Below the pieces are notes generated by a model. It searched no databases. It had not been told where the DNA came from and saw nothing but the letters and a program-made list of their open reading frames with translations. Of a stretch of DNA of 64,000 bases, positions 46,656 to 55,111 are shown in pieces. Position 1 is the first letter of the stretch; every line of letters starts with the position of its first letter. Both the position numbers and the translations under genes were made by a program. The stretch lies in contig JAEUTH010000013.1 in the NCBI GenBank assembly GCA_016788165.1, positions 1 to 64,000 of the forward strand. The letters are read 5' to 3'. This stretch comes from Bacteroidia bacterium. GTDB taxonomy: Bacteria; Bacteroidota; Bacteroidia; AKYH767-A; OLB10.

Positions 46656-47873
46656 ATGAAATTAAAAAAAACAACAATGGCTTGGCTCTGTTTATTGCCG
46701 GGTATGGCATTAGCCGGAGGCTTTCAAATCAATACACAAAGTATTAAAGGTGTAGGTATGGCAGGCGCTTATGCCGGTATTTGTAAAGACGCCTCGGCTA
46801 CTTTTTTTAATCCGGGCGCAATGGGCTTTTTAGATAAAAGTTCATTAACACTGGGCGGCTCATTACTGCTGCCTAAAGCCAGCTACCTCAATCCTTATGG
46901 CGGCAATGTAGATATGGAAAGTCAAACTTTTTTTGTTCCACATTTATATGGCAACTACAAGTTAAACGAAAAAATATCCTTAGGCCTTAGTGTAAATGCA
47001 CCTTATGGCTTAGGTACCAAGTGGGATGATAACTGGACCGGACGCTATCTATCACAAGAAGTACATTTACAAGCCATATATATACAACCTACTGCTTCCT
47101 ATAACATTACCGAAAACATTGGTGTGGGTGCAGGTTTTGTATTTACAACCGGTAACGCTACGGTACGTAAAGCATCGCAAGCAGGTAACAATGATGTGTA
47201 TGCAAACCTCGAAGGCGGTGGTATAGGTTTTGGATTTAATGTAGGTGTGTTTGGCAAACTGGGCGACAAAACGCGTGTAGGCATTAGCTATAGAAGTAAG
47301 GTTAAAATTGATTTAGAAGATGGCGATGCAACATTTACCAATGTGCCTGCATCGTTATTAGCCTCAGGGCAATTGCCAGCAAGTACAAAGTTTAACTCAG
47401 GCATTACCTTACCCGGTGTTTTAAGTGTGGGTGCCAGCTATCAGATTACTGATAAATGGATGGCCACTTTACAATTTGATTATACCGGTTGGGATGTGTA
47501 TGATTCGTTAAACTTTGAGTTTCCTGATTACACATCACTTAACTCAAACAATGCACGTAATTACAAGAACAGTTCCGCTTTCCGTTTGGGAATCGAATAC
47601 AAAGCCACTTCCAAATTAACAGCACGTATTGGTGCCGGTTTCGACCAAACCCCAGTGCAGGATGATTATGTAGGTCCCGATTTACCCGATGCCAACAAAC
47701 AGTTATTAACCTGCGGTATCAGTTACATGCTAACAGAAAAATTTAGCATAGATGCCAGCTATATGTATGAAAATTTAGATGAAAGAAATGGTACTTATAA
47801 AGAAGAAAACTTTTCAGGCTCCTACAAATCGCGCGTACATGTTTTCGGTGTAGGATTAAACTATGCTTTTTAA
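46656..47873 (+). CDS. FadL/OmpP1/TodX-family outer membrane transporter
   Basis: A 405-residue barrel for hydrophobic compounds such as long-chain fatty acids. The signal peptide ends GMALA, so the mature protein begins GGFQINTQSIKGVGMAGAYA, the inward-facing N-terminal hatch typical of the family. KDASATFFNPGAMGFLDKSS follows, and the barrel ends in a Tyr-Ala-Phe C-terminus (VGLNYAF). It is 37 bp upstream of an SGNH lipoprotein gene and probably forms an operon with it, pairing uptake of lipid-like compounds with an esterase. Confidence 0.9.
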   Translation: MKLKKTTMAWLCLLPGMALAGGFQINTQSIKGVGMAGAYAGICKDASATFFNPGAMGFLDKSSLTLGGSLLLPKASYLNPYGGNVDMESQTFFVPHLYGNYKLNEKISLGLSVNAPYGLGTKWDDNWTGRYLSQEVHLQAIYIQPTASYNITENIGVGAGFVFTTGNATVRKASQAGNNDVYANLEGGGIGFGFNVGVFGKLGDKTRVGISYRSKVKIDLEDGDATFTNVPASLLASGQLPASTKFNSGITLPGVLSVGASYQITDKWMATLQFDYTGWDVYDSLNFEFPDYTSLNSNNARNYKNSSAFRLGIEYKATSKLTARIGAGFDQTPVQDDYVGPDLPDANKQLLTCGISYMLTEKFSIDASYMYENLDERNGTYKEENFSGSYKSRVHVFGVGLNYAF

Positions 47874-47910
47874 ACCCAATGTATTTCAACTCCCATTAAA
47901 AAAACAATCA

Positions 47911-49338
47911 ATGAAAAAAATAACTCCTTACTTTTTACTACTGGCCGCATTAGCCAGCAGCAGTTGCGAAACCTCTTTTGACGAACCAAAAAGTAGCGCT
48001 GCACCAATTGACTTAACACGCTATGTGGCTTTAGGCAATTCGCTAACGGCAGGTTATGCCGATAATGCTTTGAGCTTAGAAGGCCAACAAAATGCTTACC
48101 CCGCTATATTAGCACAACAATTTAAAAAAGCTGGCGGTGCTGCCGTATTTAATACACCTTTTTTAACTGGCGATAATGGTACTTATGGTGTTAGCCCTGC
48201 CTTTACATTAGGCTTACAAGCTACAACACCTAAATTAATATTAGGCATTAAAGCCGATTGCAAAGGTGTAAGCGGGTTTTCGCCTGTATTAAGTACAGCG
48301 CCTAATTTAAGCAATACTGCATTTTATACACCCATATTTCAAGCTGGCAATTACTATCAAAACATGGGAATTCCGGGTGTTAAATCGTTCGATTTGCTTC
48401 GTCATGATTTAGGTGTTTTAGGTTTAACCATGAATCCGTTTTACTATCGTTTTGCAAGCGATGTAAGCGCCACCGGCACATCTACCGTTGTTAGTGATGC
48501 CTTGGCAAGTAACCCAACATTTTTCTCCTTATGGATTGGAAACAATGATGTACTGGGCTATGCAACCAGTGGTGGTAGTGGTGCTGTAGGTGGCACCAAC
48601 CCTAACGATATTACCCACGAAGCCATGTTCGACTCTTCATTTATTAATACAGTTCGCGCATTAACTGCTAATGGTGCTAAAGGTGTGGTGGGTAATATAC
48701 CTGATGTTACAAACATTCCGTATTTTACTACTGTACCCGCCAAAGGCCTTGCCCTTACTGCGCAAGCTAATGTGGATGCTTTAAACGCAGCCTATACCGT
48801 TTACAACACCGGTGCTGCAGCTTTAGGTTTGCCGCCTATTACTTTTGCATTAGGCGCCAATGCTTTTGTGATACAGGATTTATCGCCACAGTATGCGCCT
48901 TTAGGTGGTATCCGCCAAATTAAAACGGGCGAATATATTACGCTTACCATTCCACAAGATTCGATAAAGTGTGCGGGTTGGGGTTCGCAAAAGCCTATTC
49001 CGGTTAATTATGTTTTAGATGCCAACGAAGTGAACAACATTAAAACCTATACTTCAAAATACAACACGTTTATTGCCAAGGTTGCTGCTGATTACAATTT
49101 GGCTCATGCCGATTTTAATACCTTCTTTAAATCGTTTACAAGCGGTGTTGTTTTTAATGGCATAACCTATACAACTACCTTTGTAACAGGTGGCGCATTT
49201 AGTTTAGATGGTGTACACCCCAACCAACGTGGCTATGCAATGGTAGCCAATTATTATATCGAAGTAATAAATAAACACTATGGTTGTAACATACAACAGG
49301 TTGATGTAAACAGTTATAAAGGTTTGCAGTTTCCATAA
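47911..49338 (+). CDS. SGNH/GDSL hydrolase lipoprotein
   Basis: A 475-residue lipoprotein: the lipobox LASSSC puts the lipid on Cys19, so the protein is membrane-anchored. The GDSL block I reads YVALGNSLTAGYADN (Ser44), IGNNDVLGYA holds the block III Asn, and the catalytic Asp-His is in LDGVHPNQRGYAM. Such enzymes hydrolyse esters of lipids or acetylated sugars. The start MKKITPYFLL at 47911 is chosen over an ATG at 47863 that would overlap the porin gene and mask the signal. It is followed by a terminator. Confidence 0.88.
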   Translation: MKKITPYFLLLAALASSSCETSFDEPKSSAAPIDLTRYVALGNSLTAGYADNALSLEGQQNAYPAILAQQFKKAGGAAVFNTPFLTGDNGTYGVSPAFTLGLQATTPKLILGIKADCKGVSGFSPVLSTAPNLSNTAFYTPIFQAGNYYQNMGIPGVKSFDLLRHDLGVLGLTMNPFYYRFASDVSATGTSTVVSDALASNPTFFSLWIGNNDVLGYATSGGSGAVGGTNPNDITHEAMFDSSFINTVRALTANGAKGVVGNIPDVTNIPYFTTVPAKGLALTAQANVDALNAAYTVYNTGAAALGLPPITFALGANAFVIQDLSPQYAPLGGIRQIKTGEYITLTIPQDSIKCAGWGSQKPIPVNYVLDANEVNNIKTYTSKYNTFIAKVAADYNLAHADFNTFFKSFTSGVVFNGITYTTTFVTGGAFSLDGVHPNQRGYAMVANYYIEVINKHYGCNIQQVDVNSYKGLQFP

Positions 49339-49360
49339 CCCATATAGTAACAGTTACAAT

Positions 49361-49390
49361 AAAAAAGCCACCTGTTTGGGTGGCTTTTTT
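49361..49390 (+). terminator. Intrinsic terminator of the fadL-SGNH operon
   Basis: Stem GCCACC (49367-49372) and GGTGGC (49379-49384) with a 6-nt loop, extended by an A6 run before and a T6 run after. Confidence 0.9.
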
Positions 49391-49501
49391 ATTGTCTGCA
49401 CGTTTAATGCATAACCATATTATTTTGTTGCTTACATACTTGAATAAATAAAAACCGGGCAAATAAAAATGGTGTCGGTTTATATAATTAGCCTGTTGTA
49501 C

Positions 49502-50620
49502 TTAACAAGTGTAAGTCATTTTGCCCGAAGCTACTTCTTCGAACATACGTGCATACATATCGGCAATGTTTTCCCAATTATAAAAAGTGTCAATTTTATG
49601 TATGTTGTTAGCCACAAAGGTGCTGCGCTTTTGATTAAGCGTATTAAAATTATCAATTACCGCTGCGGCTTCCTGGGCATTCATAAAATACAAAGCATCA
49701 TCGCCTAATACATGCTTATTAAATTTATTGCCATGGGCCGCAATAAAAGCGCCACCGGCCATGGCTTCGAGCAAACTGGGGTTGGTGCCGCCCACACTGT
49801 GGCCATGAAAATATAAGGCCGAAAAGTTGCGTAAGTTGTTTAGTAATTCCTGTCCTGATACCCATCCTAAAAATACAATCTTATCAACGCCTTTGTATTT
49901 GTTGATTAAATATTGTGCGTATTTGTGATTGGTACCTGCAGCCACATACATCTTAGTTGGGCTTTTGCTCAGTGCAACGCCATCTAAAATAACTTCAATA
50001 TTATTTTCAGGCTCAAGCCTGCAAATCATAATGTTATACTTATACTTTTCGAGGTTAAATTGTTTTAAAACCGATTCGTCAACCTTATCATTTTTATCGG
50101 CTCCATACGGAATAAAGTAACTTTTAAGGCCAAAGGTTTCCTGCACATAATCTTCAATACCACGGTTGTCGCTTACCAATGCCAGCGACTTTTCGATAGC
50201 CACTTTTTCGAACCATTTGGCTAACTTACGTATGGTTGCCGAGTACTTACTGCGCCACCACTCCATACCATCAATATTGGTTATAAGTTTGGTTTTATGT
50301 ATGGGTGCAACAAAATAGGTTATACTTTGTGTTGTGTAGCCACAAGCCAGTACAATATCACATTTACGGTCAATGGCATCTTTCAAACATAAATAGTCGT
50401 AAATAAAATTACCTGCCGTACCAATCTTTTGTTCCGGGCTCCATTTATGTATTACGGTAACGCCTTGATAGTTGTTTTGTTTATAGGGATGAAAATCGGG
50501 ATTATATACCAACACTTCATAACCACGTTTAACCAACAACACCGAAACACGCTCGGCAAATTGCTCTAAACCACCATAATTGTTGGGTATGCCACGCGTA
50601 CCTATAATGCCTATTTTCAT
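49502..50620 (-). CDS. DUF1972 family glycosyltransferase (GT4-like)
   Basis: A 372-residue cytoplasmic glycosyltransferase. The N-terminal DUF1972 domain begins MKIGIIGTRGIPNNYGGLEQ and contains TNIDGMEWWRSKYS; the C-terminal GT-B donor domain has MICRLEPENNIEVILDG, FLGWVSG and the GTNPSLLEAMAGGAF donor-binding stretch. Relatives transfer rhamnose or other sugars in O-antigen and capsule assembly. It is 103 bp downstream of a sugar-nucleotide epimerase gene on the same strand, but a terminator separates them. The product glycan is unknown. Confidence 0.85.
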   Translation of the reverse strand: MKIGIIGTRGIPNNYGGLEQFAERVSVLLVKRGYEVLVYNPDFHPYKQNNYQGVTVIHKWSPEQKIGTAGNFIYDYLCLKDAIDRKCDIVLACGYTTQSITYFVAPIHKTKLITNIDGMEWWRSKYSATIRKLAKWFEKVAIEKSLALVSDNRGIEDYVQETFGLKSYFIPYGADKNDKVDESVLKQFNLEKYKYNIMICRLEPENNIEVILDGVALSKSPTKMYVAAGTNHKYAQYLINKYKGVDKIVFLGWVSGQELLNNLRNFSALYFHGHSVGGTNPSLLEAMAGGAFIAAHGNKFNKHVLGDDALYFMNAQEAAAVIDNFNTLNQKRSTFVANNIHKIDTFYNWENIADMYARMFEEVASGKMTYTC

Positions 50621-50652
50621 TTATAAAACGATTGAATTTTAAAGCGGCAAAG

Positions 50653-50684
50653 AAAAAAAAACCCGCAAGTTTTTTGCGGGTTTC
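50653..50684 (-). terminator. Intrinsic terminator after the epimerase gene
   Basis: Arms ACCCGCAA (50661-50668) and TTGCGGGT (50674-50681) with a 5-nt loop; read on the minus strand it is followed by eight T (A-run 50653-50660). Confidence 0.88.
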
Positions 50685-50723
50685 TTATTTATTGAAAGAT
50701 TATTTATCAGTAGGATTATGTTA

Positions 50724-51728
50724 TTAAAATAATCTATCGGCCCAGGTACGTGGCGTAAACTCGTTTTGAATTTCTACTTCTAAATGATATTCGAAAGGCA
50801 ACACACCGCGTTTTCTGATGTAATCAATCATATCAATTAAACCGGCTTCTAATGTCATTTGCGGTTTGTAATTTAAAAGCTTACGTGCCTTATCGGCCGA
50901 GCAGCTTGCATGTTTCACTTCCATGGGGCGGTCGGCAACATACATAGGCTTTACATCAAAGTTTAAAATTTTACCTAAAGTAGCAGCCAACTGGTTAATG
51001 GTTACAAACTCATCATCAGGACCAATGTTTATGATTTCGCCATTTACATTATCCTGAAACGCCATACGCTCTAAGCAATCAATACAATCGCCTACAAATG
51101 AGAAGTTGCGCATTTGCATACCATCGCCATAAATAATAGGCTGGCGACCTTGCAACATCAGGTTAATCATAATACTGGCCACGTTACGAAACGGATCGTC
51201 ATATTTTTGACGGGCACCAATAATATTATGAGGCACAGCAATGGCATATTCGAATTTATGCACGCGGGCCATGTTTTCGATAGTAATTTCGGCTGCACGC
51301 TTGGCAATACCGTATGGGTCAATTGGTTTTGGGTCCATATCCTCGGTAAAAGGATAAACCGGTTGGTAACCATAACGTGCCATTGACGAGCAATACACAA
51401 AACGTTTTACTTTGTTTTGAATAGCTGCACTAAGCATACTCATGGTAATCTGATAGGTGTTGGTACAAACCAAATGAGGCGAAAAAACCGACAAGCCTTC
51501 ATAAGCGGTGCTGGCACAGTGATATATAATATCGCAACCTTTTGTAAGCTCGCGCATTTTTGCCAAGTCCATACAATCTACTTCATGAAACTCAATGTTT
51601 GGATTAATATTATCGCGGTAACCGCCAATAAAATTATCGTTCCCAATTACTTCATGGCCTAATTGTAACATACGGTCGGCTAAATGGCTTCCCAAAAATC
51701 CGGCTACTCCGGTAATAAAAATTCTCAT
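50724..51728 (-). CDS. NAD-dependent sugar-nucleotide epimerase/dehydratase
   Basis: A 334-residue extended SDR. The NAD motif is GVAGFLG (7-13), the catalytic Tyr139 and Lys143 lie in YGIAK, and the Ser/Thr partner is in VYCSSMARYG (113-115). The extended C-terminal half with QMRNFSFVGDCIDCLERM is typical of UDP-sugar epimerases. It supplies a sugar donor for a surface glycan, in line with the glycosyltransferase gene downstream. The exact sugar cannot be told. A promoter-like pair lies just upstream at 51770-51797. Confidence 0.88.
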   Translation of the reverse strand: MRIFITGVAGFLGSHLADRMLQLGHEVIGNDNFIGGYRDNINPNIEFHEVDCMDLAKMRELTKGCDIIYHCASTAYEGLSVFSPHLVCTNTYQITMSMLSAAIQNKVKRFVYCSSMARYGYQPVYPFTEDMDPKPIDPYGIAKRAAEITIENMARVHKFEYAIAVPHNIIGARQKYDDPFRNVASIMINLMLQGRQPIIYGDGMQMRNFSFVGDCIDCLERMAFQDNVNGEIINIGPDDEFVTINQLAATLGKILNFDVKPMYVADRPMEVKHASCSADKARKLLNYKPQMTLEAGLIDMIDYIRKRGVLPFEYHLEVEIQNEFTPRTWADRLF

Positions 51729-51769
51729 ATTAATGTTTGTATTAAGGTGTCCTATTTTTTTTGCGGCTG

Positions 51770-51797
51770 CGAAAATACACCTTTATTCAAATAACAA
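51770..51797 (-). promoter_or_regulatory. Candidate promoter of the epimerase gene
   Basis: On the minus strand TTG (51795-51797) precedes TATTTTCG (51770-51777) by 17 nt, followed by a GC-rich tail. It has the same TAnnTTCG form as the mdh box. The leader would be about 35 nt. Confidence 0.45.
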
Positions 51798-51998
51798 AAG
51801 CACTTATAAATACATCTTACAATTAAAAAAACTTTACGGTTATGTTATTTCACATACCCTTTAAACGCTTATTTGATGGCAGTTTACATGGCTAATGGGT
51901 TTAAAAACAGGCTAAACTTGAATAAATTAACATGTCATAGCAGGCATAATAAACATAATAACCTATAGAGATTATAGATTTATGTATTGAATTTTTTT

Positions 51999-52006
51999 TA
52001 CTTTCG
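51999..52006 (+). promoter_or_regulatory. Possible -7 box for cysCDN
   Basis: TACTTTCG followed by a GC-rich tail lies about 33 nt before the cysC ATG and is identical to the mdh box. No TTG sits at the right distance. Confidence 0.35.
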
Positions 52007-52038
52007 CGCGGCCTAATTAAAAAGCAGGCTATTATTAT

Positions 52039-52647
52039 ATGAGTGGCAACGCCAACATTGTAAAACACAATTACCGCATTACCCAAGCAAACCGTATTGC
52101 TTTATTAAATCAACAACCGTTGGTGTTGTGGTTTACAGGCCTTAGCGGTTCGGGCAAAAGCACTTTGGCCGATGCATTAGAGCAACGTTTATGGCAAGAT
52201 GGTATTAAAACCTATTTGTTAGATGGTGATAACATTCGTTTTGGCTTAAATAAAAATGTTGATTTTAGTGATGAAGGCCGCAAGGAAAACATCAGACGCA
52301 TTGGCGAAGTATCAAAGCTTTTTGTTGATGCCGGAATTGTTGTACTTACTGCTTTTGTATCGCCTTTTATTGCCGACAGGCAAGCCGTGCGCGATTTATT
52401 ACCCGAAGGTCGTTTTGTTGAAGTGTTTGTAAACACACCTATTGAAGTATGCGAACAACGCGATGTAAAAGGTTTATATAAAAAAGCACGCGCAGGCGAG
52501 ATTACCGATTTTACAGGCATCAATTCACCTTATGAAGCCCCGCTAAACCCCGAAGTAAATATCCAAACAGCGCAACGCAACGTTAGCGATTGCATTGAAG
52601 AAATATATCAGCAAGTAATTTTAAAAATAAAGAACGTACATGATTAA
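52039..52647 (+). CDS. cysC: Adenylylsulfate kinase
   Basis: A 202-residue kinase that phosphorylates APS to PAPS. The P-loop is GLSGSGKS (34-41), followed by the APS-binding [10 protein letters not shown] and [14 protein letters not shown], and [13 protein letters not shown] further in. It stands as a separate gene rather than fused to CysN. Its last codons overlap the cysD start by 8 nt, so the two are translationally coupled. PAPS can feed assimilation or sulfotransferases; no PAPS reductase gene is in the window. Confidence 0.95.
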   Translation: MSGNANIVKHNYRITQANRIALLNQQPLVLWFTGLSGSGKSTLADALEQRLWQDGIKTYLLDGDNIRFGLNKNVDFSDEGRKENIRRIGEVSKLFVDAGIVVLTAFVSPFIADRQAVRDLLPEGRFVEVFVNTPIEVCEQRDVKGLYKKARAGEITDFTGINSPYEAPLNPEVNIQTAQRNVSDCIEEIYQQVILKIKNVHD

Positions 52648-53545
52648 TTACAATTTAAACCATTTAAAAGAGCTGGAAAGCGAAACGATTTACATCATTC
52701 GCGAAGCTGCCGCTCAATTTGAAAACCCCTGCTTATTATTTAGCGGAGGTAAAGATTCGATTGTTATGAGTTGGATGGCTCGTAAGGCATTTTATCCGGC
52801 ACGCATTCCGTTTCCGTTGGTTCACGTTGATACCGGACACAATTTTCCGGAAACAATTGCCTACCGTGATGAGTATATGAAAATGATTGGTGCTAACCTG
52901 ATTGTTGGTATGGTACAAGACTCGATTGACAGCGGACGTGTTAAGGAAGAAAAAGGCCCTAATGCATCGCGTAATGGCTTGCAAACTGTTACTTTATTAG
53001 ACACTTTAGAAAAACATAAGTTTGATGCAGCCATGGGCGGTGCCAGACGTGATGAAGAAAAAGCACGTGCCAAAGAACGTATGTTTAGTCACAGAGACGA
53101 GTTTGGTCAATGGGATCCTAAAAACCAACGCCCCGAACTTTGGTTGTTACTAAACGGCAAAAAATCGGTTGGCGAACATTTTCGTGTATTCCCTATCAGT
53201 AACTGGACTGAGATGGACGTATGGATGTACATCAAATCCGAAAACATTCCCATTCCATCTATCTACTTCTCACATCAACGCGAAGTATTTGAACGCGATG
53301 GTATGATACTTTCTACCAGCGATTTTATTCCATTACGTGATGGCGAAAAACCTGAAATGAAAACCGTACGCTACCGTACCGTTGGCGATATGACCTGTAC
53401 CGGTGCTGTATATTCTGATGCTTCTGACATTGATATGATTATTGACGAAGTATCGGTATCGCGTACAACTGAGCGCGGCACCCGAGCTGACGATAAACGT
53501 ACCGAAGCTGCAATGGAAGACCGTAAAAAAGCCGGTTACTTTTAA
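52640..53545 (+). CDS. cysD: Sulfate adenylyltransferase subunit 2
   Basis: A 301-residue PP-loop ATP pyrophosphatase with SGGKDS (35-40) and the conserved [17 protein letters not shown] and [15 protein letters not shown] stretches. With CysN it forms ATP sulfurylase, making APS from sulfate and ATP. The length is as in E. coli CysD. It is the middle gene of cysC-cysD-cysN. Confidence 0.96.
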   Translation: MINYNLNHLKELESETIYIIREAAAQFENPCLLFSGGKDSIVMSWMARKAFYPARIPFPLVHVDTGHNFPETIAYRDEYMKMIGANLIVGMVQDSIDSGRVKEEKGPNASRNGLQTVTLLDTLEKHKFDAAMGGARRDEEKARAKERMFSHRDEFGQWDPKNQRPELWLLLNGKKSVGEHFRVFPISNWTEMDVWMYIKSENIPIPSIYFSHQREVFERDGMILSTSDFIPLRDGEKPEMKTVRYRTVGDMTCTGAVYSDASDIDMIIDEVSVSRTTERGTRADDKRTEAAMEDRKKAGYF

Positions 53546-53601
53546 TCAAACTCACTCCCCAATCACTTCAATTTATCAATAAAAAAAACAAAATATAAAT
53601 C

Positions 53602-54843
53602 ATGGAATTATTACGATTTTCTACGGCAGGTAGTGTTGACGATGGAAAAAGCACATTAATCGGACGTTTGCTTTATGACTCGAAATCAATTTTCGAAGAT
53701 CAAATGGATGCCATTAAATCATACAGCGACAAAAAAGGTTATGAGCATGTTGACTTGGCTTTACTTACCGATGGTTTGCGTGCCGAGCGCGAGCAAGGTA
53801 TAACCATTGATGTGGCTTACCGCTATTTTGCAACGCCTAAGCGTAAATTTATTATTGCCGATACACCGGGCCATATTCAGTACACGCGCAACATGGTTAC
53901 TGGTAGCAGCAACTCTAACTTATCAATTATTTTAATTGATGCCCGCAACGGTATTATCGAACAAACCAACCGCCACTCATTTATTGCCAGTTTGCTTAAC
54001 ATACCGCACTTGGTAGTATGTGTAAACAAAATGGATTTGGTTGACTATAGCGAAGCACGCTTCAACGAAATTGTTGAAGGCTATAAAATACTTGCCTCTA
54101 AATTAGATATTAAGGATGTACACTTTATTCCGATTAGCGCATTAAAAGGCGATAACGTTGTTGACCGTTCGGAAACCATGAAATGGTACAATGGCCCAAC
54201 TTTAATGTACTTACTTGAAAATGTACACATATCGTCCGACCTAAATCATATTGATTGCCGTTTTCCGGTACAATATGTAATACGTCCCCAAGCACAGGAG
54301 TATCATGACTACCGTGGCTTTGCAGGTCGTGTTGCATCCGGTATTTATAAGCCGGGCGATAGGGTATTGTGCTTGCCATCAGGCTTTACAACATCCATTA
54401 AATCAATAGATACTTTTGAAGGCCCGGTTGAAGAAGGTTTTGCGCCTATGAGTTGCACCATTACCCTTGCCGATGAAATTGATATTAGCCGTGGCGATAT
54501 GATTGTACGCGAAGGCAATGTACCCAATGTAGGCCAGGATATTGAAATGATGATGTGCTGGTTAGGCGACAGCCCTATGCAAGCTGGTGGTAAATACACC
54601 ATCAGACATACATCGCGCGAAGCAAAATGTTTAATAAAAGATATCAGATACAAAGTAGATGTAAATACCTACCACCGTAACGAAGAAGACAAAAACATTA
54701 AGATGAATGACATTTGCCGCGTTAATGTACGTACTACCGTGCCGTTATTTTATGACAGCTATCGTAAAAACCGTATTACAGGTAGTGTTATTTTAATTGA
54801 TGAAGCTACCAACTCAACCGTTGGAGCAGGTATGATTATCTAA
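53602..54843 (+). CDS. cysN: Sulfate adenylyltransferase subunit 1 (GTPase)
   Basis: A 413-residue EF-Tu-like GTPase whose GTP hydrolysis drives APS formation by CysD. The motifs are G1 GSVDDGKST (10-18), G3 DTPGH (87-91) and G4 NKMD (142-145), followed by two beta-barrel domains. It lacks the C-terminal APS-kinase domain found in CysNC fusions, matching the separate cysC. It lies 56 bp after cysD and is followed by a strong terminator. Confidence 0.96.
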   Translation: MELLRFSTAGSVDDGKSTLIGRLLYDSKSIFEDQMDAIKSYSDKKGYEHVDLALLTDGLRAEREQGITIDVAYRYFATPKRKFIIADTPGHIQYTRNMVTGSSNSNLSIILIDARNGIIEQTNRHSFIASLLNIPHLVVCVNKMDLVDYSEARFNEIVEGYKILASKLDIKDVHFIPISALKGDNVVDRSETMKWYNGPTLMYLLENVHISSDLNHIDCRFPVQYVIRPQAQEYHDYRGFAGRVASGIYKPGDRVLCLPSGFTTSIKSIDTFEGPVEEGFAPMSCTITLADEIDISRGDMIVREGNVPNVGQDIEMMMCWLGDSPMQAGGKYTIRHTSREAKCLIKDIRYKVDVNTYHRNEEDKNIKMNDICRVNVRTTVPLFYDSYRKNRITGSVILIDEATNSTVGAGMII

Positions 54844-54866
54844 TAACATTTAAATTTATTGCCCAT

Positions 54867-54898
54867 AAAAAACCCTGCATGTTGCAGGGTTTTTTTTT
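54867..54898 (+). terminator. Intrinsic terminator of cysCDN
   Basis: Arms ACCCTGC (54872-54878) and GCAGGGT (54884-54890) with a 5-nt loop, followed by a run of nine T. Confidence 0.92.
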
Positions 54899-55111
54899 GA
54901 TTTAATTGAAACTTTTTCAAGTACATTTTATCAGATGATAAAAGAAAATATACCCCTACTAAGAAGATATTACACTTTACTGTTTTTACAGATAAACACT
55001 TTATAAAAAACCACTTACTTTGCTTGCTGCAACTGCATAAAATAAAAGCGGAACACTTTTGTATAGCACTTAAAAACAAAGCGTATATATTACGCCTCTT
55101 AATTAAACTGA

